Source of the DNA: Lysobacter sp. Root690
GTDB taxonomy: Bacteria > Pseudomonadota > Gammaproteobacteria > Xanthomonadales > Xanthomonadaceae
NCBI RefSeq assembly: GCF_001427785.1
Contig: NZ_LMHM01000013.1
Span: 886,906 to 949,737, forward strand
Direction: 5' to 3'
Length of the DNA stretch: 62,832 bases
Each line of letters starts with the position of its first letter. The first letter of the stretch is position 1. Made by a program: the position numbers and the translations under genes. Under the pieces are notes generated by a model. The model did no database searches and was not told the origin of the DNA. It was given only the letters and a program-made list of their open reading frames with translations. Below are positions 1 through 9,505 of this stretch, piece by piece.

Positions 1-44
1 TCGGGGAACGACAGCGGCGCGGTGGTCGGATTGACGTGCAAGAT

Positions 45-575
45 TTATGGGAACGAGGGGAAGATGCCTTCCAGCGCGATGCAGAAGTTCATCGCGAGAT
101 AGGGCTGGCGGTTTTCGTGCGGCTGGTTGTTGCCGGTGGGCAGGACCAGGGTGGGCGAGAACTGGGCGTTGGCGGCGGTGCCGGTGGCGAAGGCGTTGGT
201 GTTGGGCGAACCCAGCGAGTTCCCGCTGCTCGGTATGGCCGCCTTTTTCGCAGTGGTGTTTTGGTTGTACAAGGTGACGCCGTGAATATGGCTCGGCATT
301 TCCTGGGTGGTCAGGGTGACAGAGTTCGAGCCGAAGGTCTCGCCCATCGAACGATCGGTGAGGCCCGGTCCCTGGCCCTGGCTGCAGCCGACGCGGTTGG
401 CGAAGTTCGGCAACTGGAACGTGGTCCGCCCGTCCCCGCCGTACTGAGTGCCGAGCAGGGCGAACAAAGCGGTGTTCTGCTGGATCGGCAGGGTCGTGCC
501 GTCGCAGAACGACCAGCCGCGCGGAGCGAAGTTGAAACCGAAGATCTGGATTTGGCCGATGAAAGGCTCGGTCAT
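45..575 (-). CDS. Tail-collar domain protein (MdpB-like), copy 1
   Basis: A 176-residue protein of the phage tail collar family (microcystin-dependent protein type). The N-terminus MTEPFIGQIQIFGFNFAPRG, followed by a Cys-Asp-Gly segment, an LFALLGTQYGGDG stretch and an LPN(F/L)-type motif, is characteristic. The C-terminus ends in a conserved QPYLAMNFCIALEGIFP segment. No signal peptide is seen. A GAGGA ribosome site lies about 8 bases before the ATG. It is the last of three tandem paralogues of identical length on this strand, about 65 bases after copy 2. In phages such domains form short tail-fibre trimers. The role of chromosomal tandem copies is not established, and a surface or contractile-structure role is inference. 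Confidence 0.85.
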   Translation of the reverse strand: MTEPFIGQIQIFGFNFAPRGWSFCDGTTLPIQQNTALFALLGTQYGGDGRTTFQLPNFANRVGCSQGQGPGLTDRSMGETFGSNSVTLTTQEMPSHIHGVTLYNQNTTAKKAAIPSSGNSLGSPNTNAFATGTAANAQFSPTLVLPTGNNQPHENRQPYLAMNFCIALEGIFPSFP

Positions 576-640
576 GACGATGTCCTCTTATATCTGCCGC
601 TGCGACCGCTCGATGCGGCGCGCGGCGTGGGCGGGTGGGC

Positions 641-1171
641 TCAGCTCTGCGAGGGGAAAACACCGGCCCAGGCAATGCAGAACTGCACCGTCAATGTCGG
701 CATGAGGTTGGCGTGTGGTTGATTACCGCCGCTGGGAGTCAACGAAGCGGGATTCATCGTGATGGGGGTGGAGCCGCTGGTGTCGGTGACGTACATCAAG
801 TCGCCGTTGAGGCCGCCCAGTTCGACGCCGACGCCGATCTGGGTCGCGCCGGCGGTCGCCGGCGTCGCCAGCAGGGTGTGGCCGTGGGCCGGCATCTGTT
901 GCTGGGTAAGGGTGACGTTTTCGCTGCCGCTCGCCTGGCCGATCACATAGGTGCCCAAGCCCGGACCGGTGCCCTGGTGGATCGGCACCTGACCCTGCAG
1001 ATCGGGCACGGCGAAAGTGTTGACGCCGTCGCCGCCGTAGGTGGTGCCGAGCAGCGTGTACAGAACATCGTACTCGGCAATGGGTTTCAACTTGCCGTCG
1101 CAGGCAAACCAGCCATTGGGAACGCGGCCGAAACCAAACAGTCGGATCTCGCCGACATAGGGCGTACTCAT
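641..1171 (-). CDS. Tail-collar domain protein (MdpB-like), copy 2
   Basis: Middle member of the three-gene tail-collar array, also 176 residues. It begins MSTPYVGEIRLFGFGRVPNG, then shows a Cys-Asp-Gly motif, the LLGTTYGGDG segment and a terminal QPHANLMPTLTVQFCIAWAG. The family layout is conserved, but most variable loops in the second half differ from copies 1 and 3. This fits a shared fold with divergent tips. GGAG sits about 10 bases before the ATG. The gene is flanked by 65- and 73-base spacers, so the three genes are probably one transcript. No enzyme motif is present. Confidence 0.85.
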   Translation of the reverse strand: MSTPYVGEIRLFGFGRVPNGWFACDGKLKPIAEYDVLYTLLGTTYGGDGVNTFAVPDLQGQVPIHQGTGPGLGTYVIGQASGSENVTLTQQQMPAHGHTLLATPATAGATQIGVGVELGGLNGDLMYVTDTSGSTPITMNPASLTPSGGNQPHANLMPTLTVQFCIAWAGVFPSQS

Positions 1172-1244
1172 GGTAATTACTCCGGAACCTTGAATGCTGA
1201 AAGGTGTGGCCGCCTCGTGCGACCTTCTGGTAGCTGCCCGCGGC

Positions 1245-1775
1245 TCAATTGCGCGACGGGTAGATACCTTGTATGGCGATGCAGAAAACGATCACGCGGT
1301 AGGGCTGTAGGTTCGGGTGCGGCAGGGTGTTGCCGGCCTGACCGATAGTGGCCGGCGCCAGTGGCACTTGCGCCCCACCGGTGTTCGCGTAGATCGGGTT
1401 CGAGGTGGTTCCGTAGAAGTTGTTGGTCGGGTTGCGGCCGGTGGCCGCGGCGGTCACGCCGCACAGGTTGTGATTATGAGCCGGCAGTTGCGGCGTGAGC
1501 AGAGTGACGTTCTCGACGCCCCCGGTTTCGCCCTGTTGGTAGGGTGTGGGGCTCCAGCCCCCATCGCGCGACGTGCCGGCCCCCACCGGCGTCCGGCTGC
1601 GCAGGTCCGGCAATGCGAACGTGGTCTGGCCGTTGCCGCCGTACATGGTGCCCAGCAACGAGAACAGCGCCTGATTTTGCGCGATAGGCAGCAACTGACC
1701 GTTACATAGGGCAAAGCCCTTGGGCGCGAAATTGAACCCGACGGTCATGATCTGTCCCAGGAATACTTCTGTCAT
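1245..1775 (-). CDS. Tail-collar domain protein (MdpB-like), copy 3
   Basis: First gene of the putative collar operon, 176 residues from the ATG chosen here (MTEVFLGQIMTVGFNFAPKG). The reading frame stays open upstream, but the upstream part has arginine-rich out-of-frame-like composition. A purine-rich GGGGGAAGAG precedes this ATG, and the start aligns exactly with copies 1 and 2. Family marks are the Cys-Asn-Gly turn, LFSLLGTMYGGNG and a QPYRVIVFCIAIQGIYPSRN C-terminus. It starts divergently from the giant adhesin gene about 320 bases away, so the two units may share a regulatory region. Confidence 0.85.
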   Translation of the reverse strand: MTEVFLGQIMTVGFNFAPKGFALCNGQLLPIAQNQALFSLLGTMYGGNGQTTFALPDLRSRTPVGAGTSRDGGWSPTPYQQGETGGVENVTLLTPQLPAHNHNLCGVTAAATGRNPTNNFYGTTSNPIYANTGGAQVPLAPATIGQAGNTLPHPNLQPYRVIVFCIAIQGIYPSRN

Positions 1776-2092
1776 CTCTTCCCCCAGAGGATGTTTCCGG
1801 GCGCCGTGCGCGCTTCCGGATGAAATACCTCGCCTCCGCCGCACGGCCCGACCGCGCACGGCGGGAACGGGCCGGTCCGACCGGGCCAGGCATGGCGCGT
1901 GAGCGCCATGATCTTGCTTAACGCAGATCGGTGGCAAAGGCGGCCGGTTTTCCTGCCGAACTGCGTATCAGGTCATGGAAAGGGGCATGCCAGGGGCACG
2001 CGGCATGCAGACCAGGGCCAGATCGATCATTGGGTACACGGTGGCGGGGCCGGGCACGACGCCCGGGGCCGCACCGTCAGGGGATGACCAAC

Positions 2093-5000
2093 ATGCAACA
2101 GCAGTCAGCGCGCCATGCGGACGGTTCTTACGTCTCGCGTCTGCACACGGTACTTCGCTCCGGCGTGTTCGCGCTATGCGGACTTATGGCCCTATGGGCC
2201 GGATCGGCGGTGGCTCTGCCTCCCTCGGTACATTGCCCGGTGGTCACCATGTCGGTCGCCAACGGCGGCACTCAGACCCTCGACGTGAGCACCTGCGACG
2301 GGCCGGCCAACTTCGGCATCGGTATCGTCCGCGTCCATCCCGCGAACGGCACGGCCAGCACCGACCAGGATCTGCAAACGGTCACCTATACCCATAACGG
2401 CGGCAGCACGCTCACCGACACCTTCATTTTCGAGGACGGCGACAACGGCGATGTCACTGTTAACGTAACCATCGCACCGGGCACCAGCCCGATCACTGTC
2501 AATCCGGCGACGATCAATCCACTGCTCGGCGTGCCCTACAACCAGACGATGACCGCCACCGGCGGCGTCGCGCCCTATACCTATGTCCAGACGGCCGGCA
2601 CTCGGCCGACCGGTCTGAACTTCAGCAACGGTACCTTCAGCGGGACGGTAAGCCAGCGCGGCAACTTCGCGGTGGCGATCACCGTGACCGACTCGACCCT
2701 GCCCACGCCGATCACCACGGTCAAGTCGTATTCGATCTCGATTCCCAACACTCAGCCGGTGATCGGTCCGGACCCGCTGCCGGCGATGACGGTGGGTATT
2801 CCTTACTCGGTAGCGCTGACTTCGAGTGGCGGTTTCGCGCCCTACGACGACTACCTGATCGACAGCGGCGCCTTGCCGCCCGGTCTGACCATCAGCAATC
2901 TCGGCGTGATCAGCGGTACGCCGACCGCGACCGGCAATTTCAGCTTCACGGTGAAATCCACCGACCAGAGCACGGCCGGCCCGGGCGTGCCCTCGGTCGC
3001 GTTCGGTCTGAAGACCTATAACGTCACCGTCGCCCTCGCGCCCACCATCGTCGTCAACCCGGCCACCATACCCGGCGCCACCGTCGCCGTCGCCTACAGC
3101 CAGACCTTCACCGGCAGCGGCGGCACCGCGCCGTACACCTTCGCCATTACCGCCGGCGCACTGCCGGCCGGACTGAGCCTCAACACCACCACCGGCGCCC
3201 TGACCGGCACTCCGACCGCGGCCGGCACCTTCAACTTCACCGTGCGCGCCACCGACGCCAACAGCTTCGCCGGCACCCGCGCCTACACCCTCGTGGTGGC
3301 GCCGCCGACCACGGTGATCGCGCCGACCACCTTGCCCAACGGCACGGTCGCGAACGCCTACAGCCAGGCCATCACCGCCAGCGGCGGCATCGCGCCGTAC
3401 ACCTATGCGATCACCGCCGGCGCCTTGCCGGCCGGTCTGACCCTGAGCGGCACCGGCGCCCTGAGCGGCACGCCGACCGCGGGCGGCACCTTCAACTTCA
3501 CCGTCACCGCGACCGGCAGCAGCACCGGCACCGGCGCGCCGCACACCGGTTCGCGCGCCTATGCGCTGGTGATCGCGCCGCCGACCGTGCTGCTGCCGGC
3601 GACCAGCTTCGCCCCGGCCACCGTCGCGGTCGCGTACAGCGCCAACCTCAACCCCGCCAGCGGCGGCACCGCGCCGTACACCTACGCGCTCACCGCCGGC
3701 GCCTTGCCGCCCGGCATGACCCTGAGCAGCACGGGCACGTTGTCGGGCACGCCGACCGCGCCGGGCACGTTCAACTTCGCCGTCACCGCGACCGATACCA
3801 GCACCGGCAGCGGGCCGTACAGTTCGGCGCCGCGCGGCTATACCTTGCAGGTCGTCAATATTCCGCCGGTCGCCAATCCGGTCTCGGCCACGGTCGCTTA
3901 CAACAGCACCGCCAACCCGATCACCTTGAACATCACCGGCGGCGTTCCGACCTCGGTGGCGATCGCCACGGCGGCCGCGCATGGCACCGCGACGGCCACC
4001 GGCACCACGATCACCTACACCCCGACCGCCGGTTACGCCGGTCCCGACAGCTTCACCTACACCGCGACCAACACCGCCGGCACCTCGGCGCCGGCCACGG
4101 TGACGATCACGGTCGGCAACCCGACCATCACCGTCTCCGCGTCCGGTCCCTTGACCGCGCAGATCGGCGTCGCCTACACCCAGACCTTCACCTGGAACGG
4201 CGGCACCCAGCCGTTCATCGGCTACGCCGTCACCGGCCTGCCGGCCGGCCTGTCGAGCACCGCCAGCACCGCCAACAGCGTGACCGTCAGTGGCACGCCG
4301 AGCGCGGCCGGCAGCTTCACCCTCAACGTCAGCGCCACCGACAGCAGCACCGGCACCGGCCCGTTCACCACCGCCCAGGCGTTCACCCTGACGGTCAGCT
4401 CGCCGATCCTGACCCTGACCCCCGCGGCCGGCACGCTCAACGCCACCTACGGCGCCGCGTACAGCCAGACCTATGTCGCTGGCGGCGGCACCGCGCCGTA
4501 CAACTACACCGTGTCGGCGGGCGCATTGCCGGCCGGCCTGAGCCTGGATGCGAACACCGGCGTGCTGTCGGGCACTCCGACCGTGACCGGCCTGTTCACC
4601 TTCTCGGTGCGGGCACGCGACAGTTCCACCGGCAGCGGCGCACCGTTCGCGCGCACCCAGAACTACGTCATGCAGGTGGCCGCGCCGACCATCGTGATCG
4701 CGCCGCCGACCGTGCCGGCTGCGCAGGTCGCGACTGCTTACAGTCAGGCCTTGAGCGCCAGCGGCGGCATCGGCGTCTACACCTACGCGGTCACCGCCGG
4801 CGCCTTGCCGCCCGGCGTGACCCTGAGCGCCACCGGCACCATCGCCGGCACGCCGAGCGCGGGCGGCACCTTCAACTTCACCGTGACCGCGACCGACGCC
4901 AATGCGCAAAGCGGTTCGCGCGCTTATTCGCTGATCGTCGGCGCGCCGACCGTCGTGGTCGCACCGGCGACCCTGCCGGGCGGCGGCGTGGCCCAGGCCT

Positions 5001-8000
5001 ACAGCCAGACCGTGACCGCCTCGGGCGGCACCGCGGGCTACAGCTTCGCGATCACCGCCGGCGCCTTGCCGGGCGGCCTCAGCCTGGCCAGCAACGGCAC
5101 CCTCAGCGGCACGCCGAGCGCGGGCGGCACCTTCAACTTCACCATCACCGCGACCGACAGCAGCACCGGCAGCGGCCCGTACACCGGTTCGCGCGCCTAC
5201 AGCCTGACCATCGCGGCCTCGACGGTGATCCTGCCGCCGACCACCCTGGCCGCGGCGACGGTGACCAACCCGTACAGCGCCACCATCAACGCCGCCACCG
5301 GCGGCACCGCGCCGTACACCTACGCGGTCAGCGCCGGCAGCTTGCCGCCCGGCCTCAGCGTCAGCAGCGCCGGCGTGATCTCGGGCACCCCGACCGCGCC
5401 GGGCAGCTACAGCTTCAGCCTGCGCGCGACCGACAGCAGCACCGGCACCGGTCCGTACACCTCGGCGCCGCAGACGTATGCGCTGCAGGTCAACGACATC
5501 GTCCCGGTCGCCAATCCGGTCTCGGCCACGGTCGCCTTCAACAGCGCCGCCAATCCGATCACCTTGAACATCACCGGCGGCATTCCGGCCTCGGTGGCGG
5601 TGGCGACGGCAGCGGCGCACGGCACCGCGACCGCCAGCGGCACCACGATCACCTACACCCCGACCTCCGGTTACGCCGGGCCCGACAGCTTCACCTACAC
5701 CGCGACCAACGTGGCCGGCACCTCGGCCCCGGCGACGGTCACGATCACCGTCGGCAACCCGACCATCACCGTGACCGCGTCGGGTCCGCTGACCGCGCAG
5801 GTCGGCAGCCCGTATACGCAGACCTTCACCTGGGCCGGCGGCACCTCGCCGTACACCGGCTTCGCCGTCACCGGTCTGCCCGCGGGCCTAAGCGTCACCG
5901 GCACCACCGCCGACAGCGTGACCGTCAGCGGCACGCCGAGCGCGGCCGGCAGCTTCGCCCTCAACGCCAGCGCGGCCGACAGCAGCACCGGCAACGGGCC
6001 GTTCACCACGCCGCAGGCCTTCACCCTGACCGTGGGCGCGCCGACCCTGGCGATGACCCCGGCGCCGGGCAACCTGCCGATGAACTACGGCGTCGCCAGC
6101 ACCATCAACTTCGCCGCCAGCGGCGGCTCGGCGCCGTACAGCTTCAGCCTGGTCAGCGGCAGCCTGCCGATCGGTGTGTCGTTCAGTTCGGCCGGCGTGC
6201 TCAGCGGTACGCCGACGGTGCCGGGCAACTACAACATCGCGGTGCGCGTACTCGATTCCAGCACCGGCGCCGGCGCGCCGTTCGCCCTGCAGCAGAACTA
6301 CACCATCGTGGTCGGCACCCCGGTCATCACGATCGATCCGCCGACCCTGCCCAACGGCACCGCCGCGGTCGCCTACAACGCCAGCCTCAGCAGCACCGGC
6401 GGCGTCGCCCCGTACAGCTACTCGCTGCTCAGCGGCGCGTTGCCGATCGGCCTGGCCTTCAACTCGGCCGGCGTGTTCTCCGGCATCCCGCGCTCGGACG
6501 GCAACTTCAGCCTGACCGTGCAGTCCACCGACAACAACGGTCAGACCGCCTCGAAGGTCTACACCTTCACCATCGACCCGGCGATCGTGACCATCTCGCC
6601 GGCGACCCTGCCGGGCGGCACCGTCGGCGTGACTTACAACGAGAGCCTGAGCAGCAGCGGCGGCATCGCCCCGTACAGCTACGCGATCGTCTCGGGCAAC
6701 CTGCCGATCGGCTTGGCCTTCACCTCGGCCGGCGTGCTCAGCGGCACCCCGACCACCGCCGGCAGTTACACCGCTAACATCCGCTCGACCGACGACGCCG
6801 GTTACAACACCACCGTGCCGTACACGATCGTCATCGCCGACGCGGTGCCGGTCGCGAGAGACGACAGCGCGAGCACTCTGTCGAACGCGCCGGTGACGAT
6901 CGATGTCACTGCCAACGACACCGGCATCATCACCTCGATCGCGCTCGGCACCGCGCCTGCGCACGGCACCGCCACGCTCAGCGGCACCGACGTGATCTAC
7001 ACGCCGGCCGCGAACTACTTCGGCAGCGACAGCTTCACCTACACCGCCAGCGGCCCCGGCGGCACCTCGGCGCCGGCCACGGTCACGATCACGGTCAACG
7101 CCTTGCCGGTTCCGCAGGGCCAGCCGCAGACCGCGACCACGCTGTCGACCCAGCCGGTCACCATCGACGCCGCCACCGGCGCCACCGGTTCGCCGTTCAC
7201 CGGCGTGACCTTGCTCAATCCGCCGAGCTCGGGCACCGCGGTGGTGCAGGGCACCCAGATCGTCTACACGCCCGCGGCCACCACCGTCGGCGCGATCGCG
7301 CTGACCTACACCTTGAACAACGCCTTTGGCCCGTCCGCGCCGATCACCTCGACCATCACCGTCAACGCGGTGCCGGTCGCGCAATCGCGGCGAGTGCGCA
7401 CGGTCGCCGGCGCGACCATCACCGTCGACCTGGTCGCCGGCGCCACCGGCGGTCCGTTCACCGGCGCGAACCTGGTCTCGCTGACCCCGGCCTCGTCGGG
7501 CAGCGCGGCGGTCAGCGGCTCGGGCGGCAGCTACAAGCTGACCTACACCCCGGTGATCGGTTACTCCGGCATCGCGGTCGCGAGCTTCACCCTCAACAAC
7601 GCCTTCGCCACCTCGGCGGTGGCGACGATCGAGGTCGAAGTCATGCCGCGCAGCGATCCGTCCAAGGACGCCGAAGTGCTCGGCGTGCTGTCGGCGCAGA
7701 CCTCGGCCACGCGTCGCTTCGCTACCACCCAGATCGGCAACTTCCAGCAGCGCCTGGAAGGCCTGCACGGCGGCGGCGAAGAGGGCGCGCGCTTCGACAA
7801 CGGCCTGAGTTTCTCGATCGACCCGCGTTGCCGCGACGATGCGCCGCGCACCCCGGGCAACGACTGCCGTCAGCCGATGCTCGGCGACGAACGCGCCGCG
7901 ATCGAGTCCAGGCCGCCGGTGCAGGGCACGGGCTCGCGTTACGGCCTGTGGACCGGCGGTACCTTGAACAGCGGTAACCGCGACGGCCGCAGCGGCGGCG

Positions 8001-8770
8001 CGAGCGGCATCGACTTCGAGACCACCGGCATAAGCGCCGGCGCCGACTACCGTCTGCGCGACGACTTCGCCCTGGGCGGCGGCATCGGCTATGGCCGCGA
8101 CGACACCGAGGTCGGCCAGCACGGCAGCCGCAGCAAGGCCAACGGCTACAGCGCGGTGCTGTACGCCAGCTACCACCCGGGCAAGAGTTTCTACCTCGAT
8201 GGTCTGCTGGGTTACCAATGGCTGTCGTTCGACTCGCGCCGCTTCGTCACCGACACCGGCGGCATGGTCACCGGTTCGCGCGACGGCAATCAGTGGTTCG
8301 CCTCGATCTCGGCCGGCGCCGACTACCAGCGCGACCGCCTGCGGATCTCCCCGTATGCCCGCCTGGACGTCGCCCGCGCGCGCCTGGACGGCTACACCGA
8401 ACGCGGCGACGCGCAGTACGTGCTGAACTATCGCGACCAGGACATCGACACCACCACCACCAGCCTGGGCCTGCGCATGGACTACAGCTACCCGGTCCGC
8501 TGGGGCACGTTCGCGCCGCAGCTGCGCCTGGAATACCAGCACGACTTCCAGGACGACAGCTTCGCCACGATGAGCTACGCCGACATGGTCGGTGGCCCGT
8601 TCTACCGCGCCCGCATCGACGGCCTGGACCGCAACCGCTTCGTGTTCGGCTTGGGCGCGATCCTGCAGACCGAGCGCGACTGGGTGTTGCGCTTCGAGTA
8701 CCGCGGCCTGTTCGGCAGCGGCAACGACGACGACAACAGCTTCATGATCAATCTCGAGAAGAAGTACTGA
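2093..8770 (+). CDS. Giant putative-Ig-repeat autotransporter adhesin
   Basis: About 2225 residues. A signal peptide covers roughly the first 40 residues (hydrophobic SGVFALCGLMALWAGSAVA). The passenger contains about 17 immunoglobulin-like modules with the putative-Ig signature (PYTYA-x-AGALPAGL... SGTP-x-AG-x-F), plus several VANPVSATV/DSFTYTA cadherin-like modules. The last about 270 residues look like an autotransporter barrel, with alternating aromatic strands and a final NSFMINLEKKY ending in a C-terminal aromatic. Six consecutive modules at 3045-4680 are repeated at 4681-6316. The start uses AGGGG 9 bases before the ATG; ATG 2084 is in frame but lacks spacing. Likely outer-membrane anchored and surface exposed, acting in adhesion or biofilm (inference from family). 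Confidence 0.85.
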   Translation: MQQQSARHADGSYVSRLHTVLRSGVFALCGLMALWAGSAVALPPSVHCPVVTMSVANGGTQTLDVSTCDGPANFGIGIVRVHPANGTASTDQDLQTVTYTHNGGSTLTDTFIFEDGDNGDVTVNVTIAPGTSPITVNPATINPLLGVPYNQTMTATGGVAPYTYVQTAGTRPTGLNFSNGTFSGTVSQRGNFAVAITVTDSTLPTPITTVKSYSISIPNTQPVIGPDPLPAMTVGIPYSVALTSSGGFAPYDDYLIDSGALPPGLTISNLGVISGTPTATGNFSFTVKSTDQSTAGPGVPSVAFGLKTYNVTVALAPTIVVNPATIPGATVAVAYSQTFTGSGGTAPYTFAITAGALPAGLSLNTTTGALTGTPTAAGTFNFTVRATDANSFAGTRAYTLVVAPPTTVIAPTTLPNGTVANAYSQAITASGGIAPYTYAITAGALPAGLTLSGTGALSGTPTAGGTFNFTVTATGSSTGTGAPHTGSRAYALVIAPPTVLLPATSFAPATVAVAYSANLNPASGGTAPYTYALTAGALPPGMTLSSTGTLSGTPTAPGTFNFAVTATDTSTGSGPYSSAPRGYTLQVVNIPPVANPVSATVAYNSTANPITLNITGGVPTSVAIATAAAHGTATATGTTITYTPTAGYAGPDSFTYTATNTAGTSAPATVTITVGNPTITVSASGPLTAQIGVAYTQTFTWNGGTQPFIGYAVTGLPAGLSSTASTANSVTVSGTPSAAGSFTLNVSATDSSTGTGPFTTAQAFTLTVSSPILTLTPAAGTLNATYGAAYSQTYVAGGGTAPYNYTVSAGALPAGLSLDANTGVLSGTPTVTGLFTFSVRARDSSTGSGAPFARTQNYVMQVAAPTIVIAPPTVPAAQVATAYSQALSASGGIGVYTYAVTAGALPPGVTLSATGTIAGTPSAGGTFNFTVTATDANAQSGSRAYSLIVGAPTVVVAPATLPGGGVAQAYSQTVTASGGTAGYSFAITAGALPGGLSLASNGTLSGTPSAGGTFNFTITATDSSTGSGPYTGSRAYSLTIAASTVILPPTTLAAATVTNPYSATINAATGGTAPYTYAVSAGSLPPGLSVSSAGVISGTPTAPGSYSFSLRATDSSTGTGPYTSAPQTYALQVNDIVPVANPVSATVAFNSAANPITLNITGGIPASVAVATAAAHGTATASGTTITYTPTSGYAGPDSFTYTATNVAGTSAPATVTITVGNPTITVTASGPLTAQVGSPYTQTFTWAGGTSPYTGFAVTGLPAGLSVTGTTADSVTVSGTPSAAGSFALNASAADSSTGNGPFTTPQAFTLTVGAPTLAMTPAPGNLPMNYGVASTINFAASGGSAPYSFSLVSGSLPIGVSFSSAGVLSGTPTVPGNYNIAVRVLDSSTGAGAPFALQQNYTIVVGTPVITIDPPTLPNGTAAVAYNASLSSTGGVAPYSYSLLSGALPIGLAFNSAGVFSGIPRSDGNFSLTVQSTDNNGQTASKVYTFTIDPAIVTISPATLPGGTVGVTYNESLSSSGGIAPYSYAIVSGNLPIGLAFTSAGVLSGTPTTAGSYTANIRSTDDAGYNTTVPYTIVIADAVPVARDDSASTLSNAPVTIDVTANDTGIITSIALGTAPAHGTATLSGTDVIYTPAANYFGSDSFTYTASGPGGTSAPATVTITVNALPVPQGQPQTATTLSTQPVTIDAATGATGSPFTGVTLLNPPSSGTAVVQGTQIVYTPAATTVGAIALTYTLNNAFGPSAPITSTITVNAVPVAQSRRVRTVAGATITVDLVAGATGGPFTGANLVSLTPASSGSAAVSGSGGSYKLTYTPVIGYSGIAVASFTLNNAFATSAVATIEVEVMPRSDPSKDAEVLGVLSAQTSATRRFATTQIGNFQQRLEGLHGGGEEGARFDNGLSFSIDPRCRDDAPRTPGNDCRQPMLGDERAAIESRPPVQGTGSRYGLWTGGTLNSGNRDGRSGGASGIDFETTGISAGADYRLRDDFALGGGIGYGRDDTEVGQHGSRSKANGYSAVLYASYHPGKSFYLDGLLGYQWLSFDSRRFVTDTGGMVTGSRDGNQWFASISAGADYQRDRLRISPYARLDVARARLDGYTERGDAQYVLNYRDQDIDTTTTSLGLRMDYSYPVRWGTFAPQLRLEYQHDFQDDSFATMSYADMVGGPFYRARIDGLDRNRFVFGLGAILQTERDWVLRFEYRGLFGSGNDDDNSFMINLEKKY

Positions 8771-8780
8771 TCGATGGACC

Positions 8781-8804
8781 GGGCGCGGCCTTGGGGCCGC
8801 GCCC
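8781..8804 (+). terminator. GC hairpin after adhesin gene
   Basis: Ten bases after the adhesin stop, GGGCGCGGCC and GGCCGCGCCC form a perfect 10-base stem around a TTGG loop. No T-tract follows, so this is a terminator-like hairpin rather than a classical intrinsic terminator. Confidence 0.45.
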
Positions 8805-8909
8805 GGGAATCGGGAATCGGGAATCGGGGATCGAGAATCGAGAATCGAGAGTCGAGAGTCGAGAGTCGAGAGTCGAGAGTCGAGAGTCGAGAGTCGAGAG
8901 TCGAGAGTC
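8805..8909. repeat. Heptad tandem array ending in (GAGAGTC)9
   Basis: Fifteen consecutive 7-base units: three GGGAATC, one GGGGATC, two GAGAATC, then nine perfect GAGAGTC. The gradual drift from GGGAATC to GAGAGTC suggests slippage from the GGGAATC-type repeats seen elsewhere in this window (51994-52070, 60926-61190). It lies outside any credible gene. Confidence 0.9.
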
Positions 8910-8933
8910 GGCTTTGCCGGATCAGCTGTTGCT

Positions 8934-9258
8934 CGTCATCTCCGCGAACGCGGGGATCCAGGGCCTCATCGCGACATATCCGCAACCGCTCGACTCGCGA
9001 CAACAACAACGGCGCATCCCATTCTTCGCCGCTACTTTTTTGGATCGTCATTCCCGCGAACGCGGGAATCCAGCGACTTTCCGCGGTGTTGCCAGTTACC
9101 TGCGACACGACCGCAACCACTCATCTCGCCGCAACGGCGAAGACGCATTCATTCACCGCGCAATTCTCCAGACCGTCATCCCCGCGAAGGCGGGGATCCA
9201 GAGACTTCAGAGTCATGTAGCGATGAGGCCCTGGATCCCCGCCTTCGCGGGGATGACG
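8934..9258. repeat. Four copies of a 28-base palindromic repeat
   Basis: Copies of the type CGTCATTCCCGCGAACGCGG followed by GAATCCAG occur at 8934-8961, 9046-9073 and 9174-9201. A copy in opposite orientation lies at 9231-9258. Each has an internal CCCGCG-AA-CGCGGG-type palindrome, and the last two form a large inverted pair. This is a REP-like intergenic element. No gene is seen between 8771 and 9505. Confidence 0.85.
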
Positions 9259-9321
9259 ACTTGGGGTTTCGTCGCTACCAACAGCAAGCGACATCAACGA
9301 GATCGAATCAGCGGAACCAAG

Positions 9322-9390
9322 CCAACGGCACCAAACCAACGGCACCAAACCAAAGGCACCAAACCAACGGCACCAAACCAAAGGCATCGG
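9322..9390. repeat. 14-base tandem array
   Basis: Four full and one partial unit of CCAACGGCACCAAA or CCAAAGGCACCAAA. The two variants alternate in the later units, giving a 28-base higher-order period. No start codon with ribosome site reads through it, so it is probably non-coding. Confidence 0.8.
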
Positions 9391-9505
9391 CGAAGGATGC
9401 GGTACGGACGGAACTGACGGACGCCGCAATCACGGCAATCAGCCCAAACCGCGAAAACCCCAAAAATGCCAAGATGCCCGCACCGCCCCAAGCGTGCATC
9501 CCGCA

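Noticed and set aside
1-1775. Prophage region based on tail-collar domains
   Set aside because: No other phage structural, lysis or integrase gene is visible to the right, and stand-alone tail-collar genes occur in chromosomes of this group; the left side is outside the window.
2192-5620. Long antisense frame (over 1100 codons) inside the adhesin gene
   Set aside because: Arg/Gly/Ala-rich shadow caused by high GC and repetitive sequence of the real gene on the other strand; no ribosome site or domain.
8805-9390. Possible CRISPR array
   Set aside because: Repeats are contiguous heptads and 14-mers without spacers, and the 28-base palindromes are irregularly placed and variable in orientation; no cas genes nearby.
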